From assembly GCA_035702805.1 (NCBI GenBank), contig DASSZN010000134.1, forward strand, positions 1 to 28,170: 28,170 nucleotides of DNA, written 5' to 3'. The notes below the pieces were generated by a model that made no database searches, had not been told where the DNA came from, and worked only from the letters and a program-made list of their open reading frames with translations. The stretch comes from DASSZN01 sp035702805. Lineage in GTDB: Bacteria; Chloroflexota; Chloroflexia; Thermomicrobiales; Thermomicrobiaceae. This document shows, piece by piece, positions 18,789-24,607 of the stretch (the first letter of the stretch is position 1; each line of letters starts with the position of its first letter). Both the position numbers and the translations under genes were made by a program.

Positions 18789-19346
18789 TCAGCGGCGCGG
18801 TCCCAGGGCGACCTTCGCCTCCTCGCGAGCACGCACCCGCTCGGCCTCGGCCTGCTCCGGGCCATGCTTCTTGGCGATCGTCTCGTAGTTGATGACGCGG
18901 TTCTGCAACTCGATCACGCCGTACCAGAGGGCCTCTGGCAGCGGCGGGCAGCCCGGCACGTAGACGTCGACCGGGATCACCTGGTCCACGCCCTGGACGA
19001 CCGCGTAGGTGTCGAACGGGCCGCCGACGTTGGCGCAGCTCCCCATGCTGATGACCCACTTGGGGTCGGCCATCTGGTCGTAGAGCTGCCGCACGACCGG
19101 CGCCATCTTGCGGGTCACCGTGCCGGCCACGATCATCAGGTCGGCCTGGCGCGGCGAGGCGCGGTAGAGCATGCCGAAGCGCTCGGCCAGGTCGAAGCGC
19201 GGCATCGACGCGCTGATCATCTCGATCGCGCAGCAGGCGAGTCCGAACTGGAGCCACCACAGGCTCGAGCGTCGCGCCCAGTTGAAGACCGAGTCGACCG
19301 TGGTGGTGACGATGTTCTTCTCGAACCGGTCCTCGATCACACCCAT
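18789..19346 (-). CDS. nuoB: NADH-quinone oxidoreductase subunit B
   Basis: A 185-residue subunit that carries iron-sulfur cluster N2, the last cluster before quinone. The four ligands are visible: the tandem Cys38-Cys39 in LACCAIEM, Cys104 in GSCANVGGPF and Cys133 in VPGCPP. About 20 residues after the conserved domain are charged and Ala-rich. The ATG at 19346 overlaps the end of nuoA by ten bases. The frame is open further upstream, but that extension lies over nuoA and is not part of the protein. Confidence 0.96.
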   Translation of the reverse strand: MGVIEDRFEKNIVTTTVDSVFNWARRSSLWWLQFGLACCAIEMISASMPRFDLAERFGMLYRASPRQADLMIVAGTVTRKMAPVVRQLYDQMADPKWVISMGSCANVGGPFDTYAVVQGVDQVIPVDVYVPGCPPLPEALWYGVIELQNRVINYETIAKKHGPEQAEAERVRAREEAKVALGPRR

Positions 19347-19693
19347 TCCAGCGCGCCCTTTCGCCACTCGTAGATCAGGCCGCCGAGCAGGATCCCCAGG
19401 AAGATGATCGCCTCGACGTACCCGTACAGTCCGAGCACGTTGAACGCCACCGCCCAGGGGAAGAGGAAGATCGCCTCGATGTCGAACACCACGAAGAGCA
19501 TCGCGACGACGTAGAAGCGCGGCGTGTAGCGCGCCCGGATCGGCTCGACGTCGGGGACGCCGCTCTCGTACGGCTGCAGTTTCGCCGGGGTCGGGTGGCT
19601 CGGGCGGATCAGGTGGCCCAGCCCCAGCAGGCCGGTGCCCATGAGGACCGCCGTGAGGAACATCAGCCCGATGATCGCGTAGCCCTCGAGCAT
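19337..19693 (-). CDS. nuoA: NADH-quinone oxidoreductase subunit A
   Basis: A 118-residue, three-helix membrane subunit and first gene of the operon. The loop YESGVPDVEPIRARYTPRFYVVAMLFVVFDIEAIFLFPWA is the family hallmark, although the usual Cys of the 'YECG' motif is replaced by Ser here. GGAGAGGG lies about ten bases before the ATG. The promoter TGaTATAGT is found about 50 bases upstream. The gene overlaps nuoB by ten bases. Confidence 0.95.
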   Translation of the reverse strand: MLEGYAIIGLMFLTAVLMGTGLLGLGHLIRPSHPTPAKLQPYESGVPDVEPIRARYTPRFYVVAMLFVVFDIEAIFLFPWAVAFNVLGLYGYVEAIIFLGILLGGLIYEWRKGALEWV

Positions 19694-19741
19694 CGTCCGG
19701 CACCCTCTCCCATGCCGCGCGCGCGGAACCGCACTTTGTGT

Positions 19742-19750
19742 ACTATATCA
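19742..19750 (-). promoter_or_regulatory. Extended -10 promoter of the nuo operon
   Basis: On the minus strand the sequence TGaTATAGT is a strong extended -10 element, and it stands out as AT-rich in this GC-rich region. Transcription would start near 19735, giving a 5' leader of about 40 bases before nuoA. No good -35 is seen at the right distance. Confidence 0.6.
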
Positions 19751-19889
19751 CGCAGTCCGTACGCCCTCTATGCCGCCGGACCGCGCCCGCCGGAGAGTCC
19801 CGCACCTCCCCGTGCGCTCTGCTGACCGGCAGCGCCGGATCGGCCGCATCTTACCATGGTCCCCCGCGAGTTCCGCGGGCCAGCGCTGT

Positions 19890-19898
19890 TGCTAAAAT
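19890..19898 (+). promoter_or_regulatory. Extended -10 promoter of the SDR gene
   Basis: TGcTAAAAT lies about 76 bases before the SDR start codon, with no clear -35. A small inverted repeat, CCCGCG-agttc-CGCGGG (19863-19879), covers the -35 region and could be an operator, although chance is possible at this GC content. Confidence 0.5.
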
Positions 19899-19974
19899 GC
19901 GCCGGATCGTGAGCACATCGGATGCAGGTAGGGCGCGGTCGGGGAACCGATCGCGCGACCAGGGGAGGCTGTCG

Positions 19975-20763
19975 ATGGATCTTGGTCTGAACGGCAGAGT
20001 CGCCGTCGTCGCCGCGGCGAGCAAGGGCCTCGGGCGCGCGGTGGCGATGATCCTGGCCGAGGAGGGCGCCCGCGTCACGATCTTCTCGCGGGACGGTGAC
20101 CGGATCGAGCGAACGGCCGAGCAGATTCGCGCGGCGACCGGGGCCGAGGTGCTCGGCCTCACCGTGGACGTCACCCGACCGGAGGACATCACGCGGGCAG
20201 TGGACGAGACGGTGCGCCGCTTCGGCAGGCTCGACATCCTGGTCACCAACGCGGGCGGGCCGCCGGCCGGAACCTTCGAGACGCTCAGCGACGAGGACTT
20301 CGAGCGGGCCATCGAGCTCAACCTGATGAGCACCGTGCGGATGTGCCACGCTGCCGTGCCCCACATGAAGGAGCACGGAGGCAGCATCGTGACCATCACC
20401 TCGATCTCGGTCAAGCAGCCGCTCGACGGGCTGATCCTCTCCAACACCGCGCGCACCGGAGTGGTCGGGCTGGTCAAGTCGATGGCGAACGAACTCGGCC
20501 GCTACAACATCCGCGTCAACAACGTCGGCCCGGGCCCCACCCGCACGGACCGCATCGTCGACCTCGCGCGGCAGCGGGCGCGACGCGACGACATCGCGCT
20601 CGACACCGCCCTCGAGCACAGCGCGGCTGGCATCCCCTTGGGCCGGCTCGGCGAGCCGGAGGAGTTCGGCCGGGTGGTCGCCTTCCTGGCTTCGCCGGCG
20701 GCGAGCTACGTGACCGGCCAGACGCTGATCGTCGACGGTGGAATGTCGCGCGGCTCGATGTAG
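19975..20763 (+). CDS. Short-chain dehydrogenase/reductase family protein lacking the catalytic Tyr and Lys
   Basis: A 262-residue Rossmann-fold SDR. The dinucleotide loop reads AAASKGLG (13-20) where TGxxxGIG is usual. NAGG at 92-95, the Asn of ELNLMS (about 116) and Ser143 of ITSIS are present. The catalytic YxxxK is replaced by SNTAR: Ser156 stands 13 residues after Ser143, exactly where Tyr should be, and Arg160 stands in place of Lys. The C-terminus GRLGEPEEFGRVVAFLASPAASYVTGQTLIVDGGMS is normal, as for FabG-like enzymes. Alignment from the flanking TGVVGLVKSMANELG leaves no room for a shift. It may use another mechanism or act without redox chemistry. The ATG has AGGGGAGG eight bases upstream. 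It is divergent from nuoA. Confidence 0.9.
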   Translation: MDLGLNGRVAVVAAASKGLGRAVAMILAEEGARVTIFSRDGDRIERTAEQIRAATGAEVLGLTVDVTRPEDITRAVDETVRRFGRLDILVTNAGGPPAGTFETLSDEDFERAIELNLMSTVRMCHAAVPHMKEHGGSIVTITSISVKQPLDGLILSNTARTGVVGLVKSMANELGRYNIRVNNVGPGPTRTDRIVDLARQRARRDDIALDTALEHSAAGIPLGRLGEPEEFGRVVAFLASPAASYVTGQTLIVDGGMSRGSM

Positions 20764-20825
20764 GTGCGCTCGCCGCGACGCGCACTGAGCGGGCGGCTCG
20801 GGCCGGCAGGACGGCCGCGACGCGT

Positions 20826-20855
20826 TTGGACGGGGCCGGCGGCACTGGCTATAAT
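20826..20855 (+). promoter_or_regulatory. Promoter of the inositol-lipid gene cluster
   Basis: TTGGAC (20826-20831), an 18-base spacer and a perfect TATAAT (20850-20855). Transcription would start near 20862, leaving a leader of about 150 bases before the glycosyltransferase ATG at 21011. It is the best -10 hexamer in the window. Confidence 0.7.
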
Positions 20856-21010
20856 GCCGCCCAGTGGCGCCCATCTCCGCCCGCGCGGCGCCGAGCCGTG
20901 TCCCTGAAAGGACAACGAGTGGCGCGATCGGCGACCGACGGCGACGTCTCCGGGTCGGTGACTCCGCCGATCACCGGGGCGGCGACGCCCAAGAGCCTGC
21001 AGAGATCCCG

Positions 21011-22165
21011 ATGAAGATCCTCCTGGTGTCACCGTTTGATTTCCGCTACCCCGGTGGGGTCAATGAGCATGTCCTGCACCTGGACCGGGAGTTCCAGGAG
21101 CTCGGGCACCTCACCCGCGTCCTCTCCCCGCGCTCCGACGAGGAGGGGGAGGAGGATGACGGCCACTTCTACAAGCTGGGCATGGCCCTGCCGGTGCCGT
21201 CCAACGGCTCGACGGCCCGGATCACCCTCTCCCCATTCGTGTCGGGCAAGGTGAAGGAGTTCCTCCAGCGCGAGGAGTTCGACGTCATCCACCTGCACGA
21301 GCCGCTGGCGCCCACCCTGCCGCTGATGGTGCTGCTGCACTCGAAGGCGGTCAACGTCGGCACGTTCCACGCGGCGCGCTCGTCGAACCTGGCGTACTTC
21401 TACGGAAAGCCGCTCCTCTCCTACTTCTTCGGCCGACTCCACGCCCGCATCGCCGTGTCTCCGGCGGCCCACGAGTTCGTGCAGCAGTATTTCTCGTCGA
21501 CCTACGAGGTGATCCCGAACGGCATCGACATCGCCCAGTTCGGCCCGCACGTCCAGCCCATCGCGCGCTATGCGGACGGCGCCCGCAACCTGCTCTTCGT
21601 CGGGCGCTTCAACGAGTCCCGCAAGGGCCTCAAATTCCTGGTGCGAGCATTTGCCCTCGTGCGACAGGAGTTTCCGGAGGCGCGACTGATGGTCGTCGGC
21701 CCGGGCACGCCGCGCCGCTACGACCGCGAGCTCGAGCGCTTCGAACTGGAGAACGTTGAGTTCGTCGGCGCCGTGTCGAAGCAGGAACTGGCGTCGTACT
21801 ACGCGACGTGCGACGTCTTCTGCGCGCCATCGACCGGCCGGGAGAGCTTCGGCATCGTCCTGCTCGAGGCGATGGCCTCCGGCAAGCCGGTGGTGGCCAC
21901 CAGCATTCCCGGCTACACCGCCGTTGCCCGGCACGGCATCGAGGCGCTGCTGGTCGAGCGAAAGAACCCGGAAGCGCTGGCGATGGCGCTGGTGCACGTC
22001 CTGGCCGACGAGCGGCTGGCGGCGCGGCTCGGCGCGGCGGGCCGCGCTCGGGCGGAGGAGCACTCCTGGCCGGTGGTCGCGCGGCGGGTCCTGGCGGTGT
22101 ACGAGCAGGCGCTGGAGCGGTACCGGCCGGCGAGCGGCGTGCCGCTGTTCGCGACGCGACGGTAG
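21011..22165 (+). CDS. PimA-like glycosyltransferase family 4 (phosphatidylinositol mannosyltransferase-like)
   Basis: A 384-residue GT-B fold retaining glycosyltransferase. The N-terminal MKILLVSPFDFRYPGGVNEHV with the Gly-Gly acceptor loop, VPSNGSTARI, FDVIHLHEP, IPNGIDIAQF, FVGRFNESRKGLKFL and the GRESFGIVLLEAM block (ExFGxxxxE donor motif) follow mycobacterial PimA block by block. PimA transfers mannose from GDP-mannose to the inositol of phosphatidylinositol on the inner membrane face. The frame is open upstream to 20864, but similarity begins at the ATG at 21011, so I start there; the ribosome binding site is weak (AGAG). The phosphatidyltransferase gene follows after 15 bases. The lipid acceptor is inferred from similarity and from that neighbour. 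Confidence 0.85.
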   Translation: MKILLVSPFDFRYPGGVNEHVLHLDREFQELGHLTRVLSPRSDEEGEEDDGHFYKLGMALPVPSNGSTARITLSPFVSGKVKEFLQREEFDVIHLHEPLAPTLPLMVLLHSKAVNVGTFHAARSSNLAYFYGKPLLSYFFGRLHARIAVSPAAHEFVQQYFSSTYEVIPNGIDIAQFGPHVQPIARYADGARNLLFVGRFNESRKGLKFLVRAFALVRQEFPEARLMVVGPGTPRRYDRELERFELENVEFVGAVSKQELASYYATCDVFCAPSTGRESFGIVLLEAMASGKPVVATSIPGYTAVARHGIEALLVERKNPEALAMALVHVLADERLAARLGAAGRARAEEHSWPVVARRVLAVYEQALERYRPASGVPLFATRR

Positions 22166-22180
22166 GGACCCGGGGGTTCG

Positions 22181-22780
22181 ATGATCAGCACGCTCCTCGG
22201 CAGCTGGGTCCGACTGCGCCTGCGGCGCGTGGGCTCGATCGCCGCGCGGACCGGCCTCTCGCCGAACGCCTTCACGTTGATCGGGCTTGCGCTCAACGTC
22301 CTGGTCGCCGCCGTGATCGCGTCGGGCAATCTCGTCCTGGCCGGCGCGCTCGCGCTGGCAGCCGGGGCCTTCGACATGCTCGACGGCGCCGTGGCGCGCG
22401 TCACCAACCGGATCACCCGGTTCGGCGGCTTCCTGGACTCGACGCTCGATCGCTACTCGGAGGCCGTGCTCTACTTCGGTCTCCTCGTCTACCTGCTCCG
22501 TTCCGGGGACAACCAGACCGGCGTCATGCTGGTCTACGCCACCGTCGTCGGCTCGATCATGGTCAGCTACGCCCGTGCGCGCGCCGAGGCCGCCGGGGTG
22601 AAGGCGGAGGTCGGGCTGTTCGCGCGGCCGGAGCGCGTCGTCCTGCTGGCCCTGTTCCTCATCCTGCGGCGCCCCGTCTGGGCGCTCTGGGTCCTGGCCA
22701 TCCTCACCAACCTCACCACCGCCCAGCGCATCCTCCACGTCTGGCGCGCCACACGCGCCGCCGACCCGCGCGCGGACTGA
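22181..22780 (+). CDS. CDP-alcohol phosphatidyltransferase, phosphatidylinositol-phosphate-synthase-like
   Basis: A 199-residue integral membrane enzyme that displaces CMP from a CDP-lipid with an alcohol. The full family motif DxxDGxxAR(x8)G(x3)D(x3)D is present: Asp65, Asp68, Gly69, Ala72, Arg73, Gly82, Asp86 and Asp90. Several hydrophobic segments agree with the six-helix fold. The sequence around it (AFDMLDGAVAR...TRFGGFLDSTLDRYSEAVLYFGLL) resembles actinobacterial PgsA1-type enzymes that make phosphatidylinositol phosphate from CDP-diacylglycerol and inositol 3-phosphate. Its place directly after a PimA-like gene supports that reading. A phosphatidylglycerophosphate or other head group remains possible. 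The ATG follows a poor GGGGG ribosome site. Confidence 0.85.
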   Translation: MISTLLGSWVRLRLRRVGSIAARTGLSPNAFTLIGLALNVLVAAVIASGNLVLAGALALAAGAFDMLDGAVARVTNRITRFGGFLDSTLDRYSEAVLYFGLLVYLLRSGDNQTGVMLVYATVVGSIMVSYARARAEAAGVKAEVGLFARPERVVLLALFLILRRPVWALWVLAILTNLTTAQRILHVWRATRAADPRAD

Positions 22781-22861
22781 CCCGGGTCCCCTCCCACGGG
22801 TCGCCGCCCGGCGTAACCGGCCGGGGACGGCGTGCGTTTGGGTCTCGGAAGGAAGGTGATC

Positions 22862-23263
22862 TTGGCTCCGCGAAGACCAGTGAAGCGATGGATCCTCCGG
22901 CCGGCGGTGCTGGCCGCGCTCACGCTCGGTGTCGCCGGCTGCGGAGGCGCGGGCGGCGCGGCGACGACGGGGACGCCGACGACGTTGGCCACCCCCACGA
23001 CCGCCCCGCTCATGAAGATCGTCACGCCGACGCCGGCACCCGCGGGTACTCCGGGAGTGGCACCCGCCGTGCCGTCGGCGGCACAGACCGCGGTGACCCA
23101 GGCCAACGGCACGTATGTCGTCCGGGCGGGGGACACGCTCTACGTGATCGCGGCCAAGCTCAACGTCAGCGTGCAGGCGCTGGCGACCGCCAACGGCATC
23201 TCCAACCCGAACAGCCTGCAGGTTGGCCAGATCCTGAAGGTGCCGACGCCGGGCACGCCGTAG
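22862..23263 (+). CDS. LysM-domain lipoprotein
   Basis: A 133-residue predicted lipoprotein. The signal has a basic start (PRRPVKRW), a hydrophobic stretch and the lipobox GVAGC with Cys27 as lipidated residue. A Thr/Pro/Ala-rich linker of about 55 residues leads to one LysM domain (about 83-128), with TYVVRAGDTLYVIAAKLNVS, ANGISNPNSLQVGQILKVP clearly visible. LysM domains bind N-acetylglucosamine-containing polymers, so it probably links the membrane to a cell-wall polymer. I prefer the TTG at 22862 because GGAAGG lies six bases before it and the signal then has normal length; an in-frame GTG at 22832 is the alternative. It is 81 bases after the phosphatidyltransferase gene and probably in the same operon. 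Confidence 0.85.
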   Translation: MAPRRPVKRWILRPAVLAALTLGVAGCGGAGGAATTGTPTTLATPTTAPLMKIVTPTPAPAGTPGVAPAVPSAAQTAVTQANGTYVVRAGDTLYVIAAKLNVSVQALATANGISNPNSLQVGQILKVPTPGTP

Positions 23264-23297
23264 CCCCCCGCCCGGTGGGCGTGGCACTCGTTTCGCG

Positions 23298-23327
23298 TTG
23301 ACACGCGGTGGCGGCGCGTGGTAAGGT
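23298..23327 (+). promoter_or_regulatory. Consensus promoter of the 15-codon ORF unit
   Basis: A perfect -35 TTGACA (23298-23303), an 18-base spacer and TAAGGT (23322-23327). Transcription would start near 23334 and reach the terminator at about 23503, giving an RNA of about 170 bases. Confidence 0.7.
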
Positions 23328-23372
23328 TTGTGCAGTTCATCGCAAAGTCTTCGGACCGAGCAGGGTGAAGGA

Positions 23373-23455
23373 GGTGATGCCCACATATGAGTAGTCACGG
23401 TACGCGGGGCATCACCGAGGAGCTCGTCGGCTAGACCGACACTGCCTCGGTGATG
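23373..23455 (+). promoter_or_regulatory. Bistable RNA element: two mutually exclusive hairpins over the small ORF
   Basis: GGTGATGCCC (23373-23382), part of the ribosome binding site, is exactly complementary to GGGCATCACC (23407-23416), a ten-pair stem that would enclose the start codon. The same second arm, as CATCACCGAGG (23410-23420), is also exactly complementary to CCTCGGTGATG (23445-23455), an eleven-pair stem with an inner GTCGG/CCGAC stem and a CTAGA loop. Only one of the two can form at a time. One hides the ribosome binding site, the other frees it and folds the end of the ORF. Confidence 0.6.
23387..23434 (+). CDS. 15-codon ORF with strong ribosome binding site (MSSHGTRGITEELVG)
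   Basis: A very short ORF ending in TAG. AAGGAGGTGAT (23368-23378) upstream is an 11-base match to the 16S rRNA anti-Shine-Dalgarno; the AGGAGG core stands 12 bases before the ATG, somewhat long. An overlapping ATG at 23377 would give only MPTYE. It has its own promoter, leader and terminator, and its coding region is half buried in a hairpin. It does not match a leader peptide with runs of one amino acid, and no gene follows on this strand before the terminator. I do not recognise the peptide. It may be a functional small protein, or the translated part of a regulatory RNA. Confidence 0.45.
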   Translation: MSSHGTRGITEELVG

Positions 23456-23471
23456 ACCCGAGACACCAGAG

Positions 23472-23503
23472 GGCCGGCGCCCATGGGCGCCGGCCTTTGT
23501 TAT
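23472..23503 (+). terminator. Rho-independent terminator of the 15-codon ORF unit
   Basis: A perfect 24-base palindrome (23472-23495) built of GGCCGGCGCCCA and its complement, followed by TTTGTTAT. The T-rich tail is on the plus side only, so it serves the unit upstream and not the convergent RNHCP gene. Confidence 0.85.
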
Positions 23504-23521
23504 GCCCGCCGATCGCGCGGA

Positions 23522-24004
23522 TTACGGCGTCGCCGCCATGCCGGACGCGGCTGCCCCGCCACCGTCGAGCAGCGGCATACGCATCAGCACCAGCGGGTCA
23601 TCATCCGCGGCCACGCGATTGTGTCGTTCTACGCCACAGCCCAGACAGCGGTGCACCAGCACCTGCTCACCCGAGTGGCGCGTGAGTACCCCGATTGGCT
23701 GCATCGTCGCGCGGCAGCTGCTGGCGCGGTCACCCGGCCGCCGCTCGTCGACGTGACGCGAGTGCAGGCAGTACGGGCAGTGGTTGCGGTGCCGGCCGCC
23801 GCCGACGGTCGGGCCGACCATCGACCGGCAGTGTCCGCAGCGGAAGGACTCGGTCTCCGGGCGCCGGGCGGCGACGCGCTCGCGCCGTCCCGACCGGTTC
23901 CCGACGATTGTCTGGCGAGGCGGTCGTACCGCCCGGCGGATCGGTTCCCGGCACGGGCGATCGTCGTCGATGTCCTCCCAGGTGTCTCTCAGATCGTCTC
24001 CCAA
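23522..24004 (-). CDS. RNHCP-domain zinc-binding protein
   Basis: A 160-residue protein. Residues from about 53 onward carry the RNHCP domain: FRCGHCRSMV, then HRNHCPYCLHSRHVD, RPGDRASSC, MQPIGV, GEQVLVHRCLGCGVERHNRVAADDDP. The paired cysteines (CGHC, CPYC, CLGC) suggest zinc binding; the family's function is unknown. The 50 residues before the domain are acidic then basic (DDLRDTWEDIDDDR), longer than in typical members, where the domain is near the start. I use TTG at 24004 with AGGGGAG about nine bases upstream. A TGA stop lies just above it in frame. A stronger start (ATG at 24071 with AAGGAGGG) exists in a different frame; see findings. Confidence 0.85.
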   Translation of the reverse strand: MGDDLRDTWEDIDDDRPCREPIRRAVRPPRQTIVGNRSGRRERVAARRPETESFRCGHCRSMVGPTVGGGRHRNHCPYCLHSRHVDERRPGDRASSCRATMQPIGVLTRHSGEQVLVHRCLGCGVERHNRVAADDDPLVLMRMPLLDGGGAAASGMAATP

Positions 24005-24164
24005 GGCGATGCTCTCCCCTGATGATCAGCGGGACGCCGTGGTGGGAGCACGCCCCGAACACACTCGCCATGTGGCCCTCCTTCAGCCGCCGGTCTCGGC
24101 GGCGCTCGACGGGTTTTTCGGGCAGCACCAAGCCGCGCCGCGCCCGGTCGGGCAGCGCCGTCGG

Positions 24165-24190
24165 CCCTCGAACGACGGTCGTTCGGAGGG
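24165..24190. promoter_or_regulatory. Operator-like palindrome upstream of the RNHCP gene
   Basis: CGAACGAC (24169-24176), one base, then GTCGTTCG (24178-24185) form a perfect inverted repeat. Outer CCCT and AGGG extend the symmetry with one bulged base. The size and form suit a dimeric repressor site, about 95 bases before the upstream ATG of the RNHCP region. No regulator gene is nearby. Confidence 0.35.
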
Positions 24191-24427
24191 CGCGGAGCGG
24201 CAGCGTGCACGGACCGGCCGCGAGCCGTCACCGGGTCGCGGCGATCACGCCATCGCGTGCCGCCGGTTCCGCTGATGTTGGGGTCGTGACGTGAGGGAGC
24301 GGCGCAAGACCGCGCCGATCAGCGGGAGAAGCTAGCGCTCAGCGGGACGGCGGGATGGCGTGTTGGCCGCGACCTCTTGCACAATCGTCAGGGTCATCGA
24401 CATGGGGCCCATCCCTTCCATCAAGCC

Positions 24428-24462
24428 GGCACCGTCGGGACCTGGGCGTCCTCGACGGTGCC
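24428..24462. other. Long stem-loop in the gap before the Rid gene
   Basis: GGCACCGTCG (24428-24437) and CGACGGTGCC (24453-24462) are perfect complements. The stem continues with GGAC/GTCC after a single bulged T, closing on a CTGGGC loop, for 14 pairs in all. No T-run follows on either strand, so it is not a standard terminator. Confidence 0.4.
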
Positions 24463-24607
24463 GGGAGCGTAACGCGCGCGGCCGGCTGCCGTCAAACGCC
24501 ACTGCGGTCGCGGTCCCGAGGATGGCGATCACGGTCGGCTGCGAGGGGGGCCGGGTGGACAACGGAGGATCGTGCGGAGCTTCGGAACCCGGGAAAGGCA
24601 GGAGACG

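Larger units (their letters stand above)
24005..24607. other. 603-base intergenic region between RNHCP and Rid genes
   Basis: No complete gene is supported. It contains a strong start signal on the minus strand (AAGGAGGG then ATG at 24071) that runs into the RNHCP gene in another frame, a hairpin GCCGCC/GGCGGC (24086-24103) just above it, a 26-base palindrome (24165-24190), and a long stem-loop (24428-24462). Third codon positions in the remaining open frames do not show the G/C preference of real genes here. Confidence 0.5.

Noticed and set aside
22170..22195. GGGGGTTCGATGATC, resembling a tRNA T-arm
   Set aside because: No acceptor stem, anticodon arm or CCA-like end can be drawn around it; it is the start of the phosphatidyltransferase gene.
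21029..23398. 789-codon minus-strand open frame over the lipid genes
   Set aside because: Antisense to three genes with clear motifs; composition dominated by Arg, Asp, Gly and His.
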